Made by a program: the position numbers and the translations under genes
In this document: one piece after another, positions 6,223 to 7,668 of the stretch
Position numbering within the stretch: the stretch's first letter is position 1
Layout: each line of letters starts with the position of its first letter
DNA from: a bacterium
GTDB lineage: Bacteria; Patescibacteriota; Patescibacteriia; Patescibacteriales; JAGXOH01
Direction of reading: 5' to 3'
NCBI GenBank assembly: GCA_021106995.1
Contig: JAIOTG010000039.1
Coordinates: 1 to 7,668, forward strand
Length of the DNA: 7,668 bases
The notes under the pieces: generated by a model
The model's input: only the letters and a program-made list of their open reading frames with translations
Database searches by the model: none
Told to the model about the DNA's origin: nothing

Positions 6223-7668
6223 TTATCCATTTTTAACTATTGGAAGACTTATAGAAAATGTGCTTCCTTTTCCTAGTGCACTCTTTTTAACAAAAATTTT
6301 AGCATCTCTATGATATTCGTCTATAATCTTTTTTGCCACATAAAGACCGAGTCCTGAACCGTTCCCGTAAGTATCAATAGCATTTTTACCTCTACAAAAC
6401 TTATCAAATATATTTTCTTTTTCTTTGCTAGAAATCCCAATACCAGTATCTGTCACATCTATATCGATTTTATCTTTATAAGGAATTAATTTAATAGCAA
6501 TCTCTCCCTCTTGTGTATATTGGAAAGCGTTATCCACTAAACTATCTATTATTTGTTTTAAATAAGTTTTATTAGATAAAACCGGCAATAAATACTTCTT
6601 GGGTATTTCTAATTTAAGTTTTATATCCTTCTTTTTAGCTCTTACTTTTTCCTTTTCCTCGATTGCTAAAAGCAATGGCTTAAGTTGAACCGGCTCTAAT
6701 TCAAAACCAAAACTTCCACTATCAAGCTCTGAAGCAGTAAGAATAGTTTCTATAATATCCTCCAAACGAAGCGCGTTTTGATAAACAGAGACTAAAAATT
6801 CGTCTTTCTTTTTTTGAGAAAGCCTTTTTTCCTGTATCATACTAAGCATGCCCTTAATCACAGACATGGGGGTTCTTAGTTGATGTGAAGCTATGTCTAA
6901 AAATTGACTCTGAGATTTTAAAACCCTCTTAAGACGTTCATTTTTTTTTTCAATCCCCTCCATCTTTTCTCTAAGTTTTTTCTCTAATTCCAAATTACAT
7001 TCCCCTAATTGTTCACAAAGCAAAGAATTATGAATAGCAATAGCAGCATGAGACCCGACAATTCTTAAAAAATTTAAATCTTCTTCATTATATCGGTAAC
7101 CCATGTATTTTTCTCCCAAAAAAATAATCCCTCTTAATTTATCTTCTAGCAACAATGGAACAGCCACTTTAAATCCATATTTATCCAGTTCTCTTCTTAC
7201 GTTAGTTTTTTCTTTCTTTTCTTTATTTACAATCAAGTTTCTAATCTTAAAAATTTGACCGTTAACAGGGTAATTAATCCCTATTGAAGAATATTCTTTT
7301 AAAATTTTATTTTTTTCTAAAGAATCTAAAATTATAACCTTAACATCTTCTGTTCCAATTATATTTTTAAACTCTTTCTTTATAATCCTAAGTAAGGATT
7401 CAAAATCAATCTCCTTATTAATCTTAATGGCCAAATCTTTAATAGCGTCACCCGGCTTCCTTCCCTTATAAAAAAGCATATCACTACTCCTTCTAACTGA
7501 CTTTAAAAAAGAAAGTAAAACAACGGAAAAAATAATGCTCTCAACAATACCTAATCCTAAAGATCTAGAACTCAAAACCCCTCCCAAGTAACTCTCTCCT
7601 ATAAAAACCATGGTCTGATGAGCAGTATACAAAAAACAAGCTATAAAAATATATACGTATAAATAACT
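6223..7668 (-). CDS. Membrane sensor histidine kinase with GAF domain (N-terminus outside window)
   Basis: The frame is open to the window edge (481 residues visible), so this gene is 5'-truncated. A TTG at 7632 could be taken as a start, but it lies inside a hydrophobic segment whose preceding codons are also in frame. Positions below count that TTG as residue 1. Two membrane helices are visible: about -12 to 11 and 27-44. A GAF-like sensor domain (about 73-205) follows, then a charged coiled coil (206-240). The HisKA dimerisation helix has phospho-acceptor H250 in SHQLRTPMSV (249-258). The ATPase core has the N box with N368 in DNAFQYT, G1 DTGIGIS (395-401), F box IFDKFCRG (408-415), G2 GNGSGLGL (423-430) and G3 GKGSTFS (454-460). 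All catalytic boxes look intact. The usual acidic residue after the histidine is Gln251. No response regulator is visible, and the signal is unknown. Stop is TAA. Confidence 0.93.
   Translation of the reverse strand, partial: SYLYVYIFIACFLYTAHQTMVFIGESYLGGVLSSRSLGLGIVESIIFSVVLLSFLKSVRRSSDMLFYKGRKPGDAIKDLAIKINKEIDFESLLRIIKKEFKNIIGTEDVKVIILDSLEKNKILKEYSSIGINYPVNGQIFKIRNLIVNKEKKEKTNVRRELDKYGFKVAVPLLLEDKLRGIIFLGEKYMGYRYNEEDLNFLRIVGSHAAIAIHNSLLCEQLGECNLELEKKLREKMEGIEKKNERLKRVLKSQSQFLDIASHQLRTPMSVIKGMLSMIQEKRLSQKKKDEFLVSVYQNALRLEDIIETILTASELDSGSFGFELEPVQLKPLLLAIEEKEKVRAKKKDIKLKLEIPKKYLLPVLSNKTYLKQIIDSLVDNAFQYTQEGEIAIKLIPYKDKIDIDVTDTGIGISSKEKENIFDKFCRGKNAIDTYGNGSGLGLYVAKKIIDEYHRDAKIFVKKSALGKGSTFSISLPIVKNG
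6941..6950 (-). repeat. A10 homopolymer in the histidine kinase gene
   Basis: Ten consecutive A residues on the coding strand, in the codons for E-K-K-N (residues 228-231) of the coiled coil that links the GAF domain to the kinase core. Slippage here would remove the whole HisKA/ATPase part. It is the longest homopolymer I noticed in the window and may also be an assembly-error hotspot; the frame is intact as given. Confidence 0.85.

Noticed and set aside
1..7668. Alternative genetic code (TGA as glycine) as in some CPR lineages
   Set aside because: All genes are complete under the standard code, tryptophan appears at expected conserved places from TGG, and all visible stops are TAA.
1..7668. 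CRISPR array, tRNA, rRNA or insertion sequence
   Set aside because: No spaced direct repeats, cloverleaf-like sequence, rRNA segments, transposase motifs or terminal inverted repeats were seen.

Overview
The window is a very AT-rich piece of a bacterial chromosome with every gene on the minus strand, so transcription runs from the high coordinates to the low ones. The compact layout, the lysine/asparagine/isoleucine-rich proteins, the short RmuC, the short ribosome-hibernation factor and the family of winged-helix nucleotidyltransferase-like proteins suggest a Patescibacteria (CPR) genome, probably on the Parcubacteria side. That placement is inference from protein style. All four visible stop codons are TAA and tryptophan is read from TGG, so the standard bacterial code fits.

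In transcription order: (1) 7668-6223 is a membrane-anchored GAF/HisKA/HATPase sensor histidine kinase whose N-terminus lies beyond the window. (2) 6213-6170 is a sigma70-like promoter with an inverted repeat, followed by a short hpf (ribosome hibernation factor, 6128-5826). (3) 5805-5782 is a clean intrinsic terminator closing hpf. (4) 5761-5733 is a strong sigma70-like promoter, again with a dyad, driving a probable four-gene unit: secA (5697-2956), rmuC (2934-1816), a winged-helix plus nucleotidyltransferase-fold protein (1791-880), and an O-antigen ligase/Wzy-type polytopic membrane protein (880-1, running off the window). Gaps in this last unit are 21 nt, 24 nt and a 1-nt TAATG overlap.

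Functionally the window mixes housekeeping (Sec export motor, ribosome hibernation, RmuC) with what looks like the edge of a cell-surface polysaccharide module. The nucleotidyltransferase-like gene overlaps the ligase gene and probably belongs with it. The points most worth a second look are a frame-breaking heptanucleotide tandem repeat and an A9 tract inside the surface-polysaccharide gene, the eroded active-site motif of the nucleotidyltransferase-like protein, and operator-like dyads at both internal promoters. No RNA gene, CRISPR array, insertion sequence or obviously novel defence-type system was found. No stretch longer than 300 bases lacks a gene; the longest gap is 128 bases.
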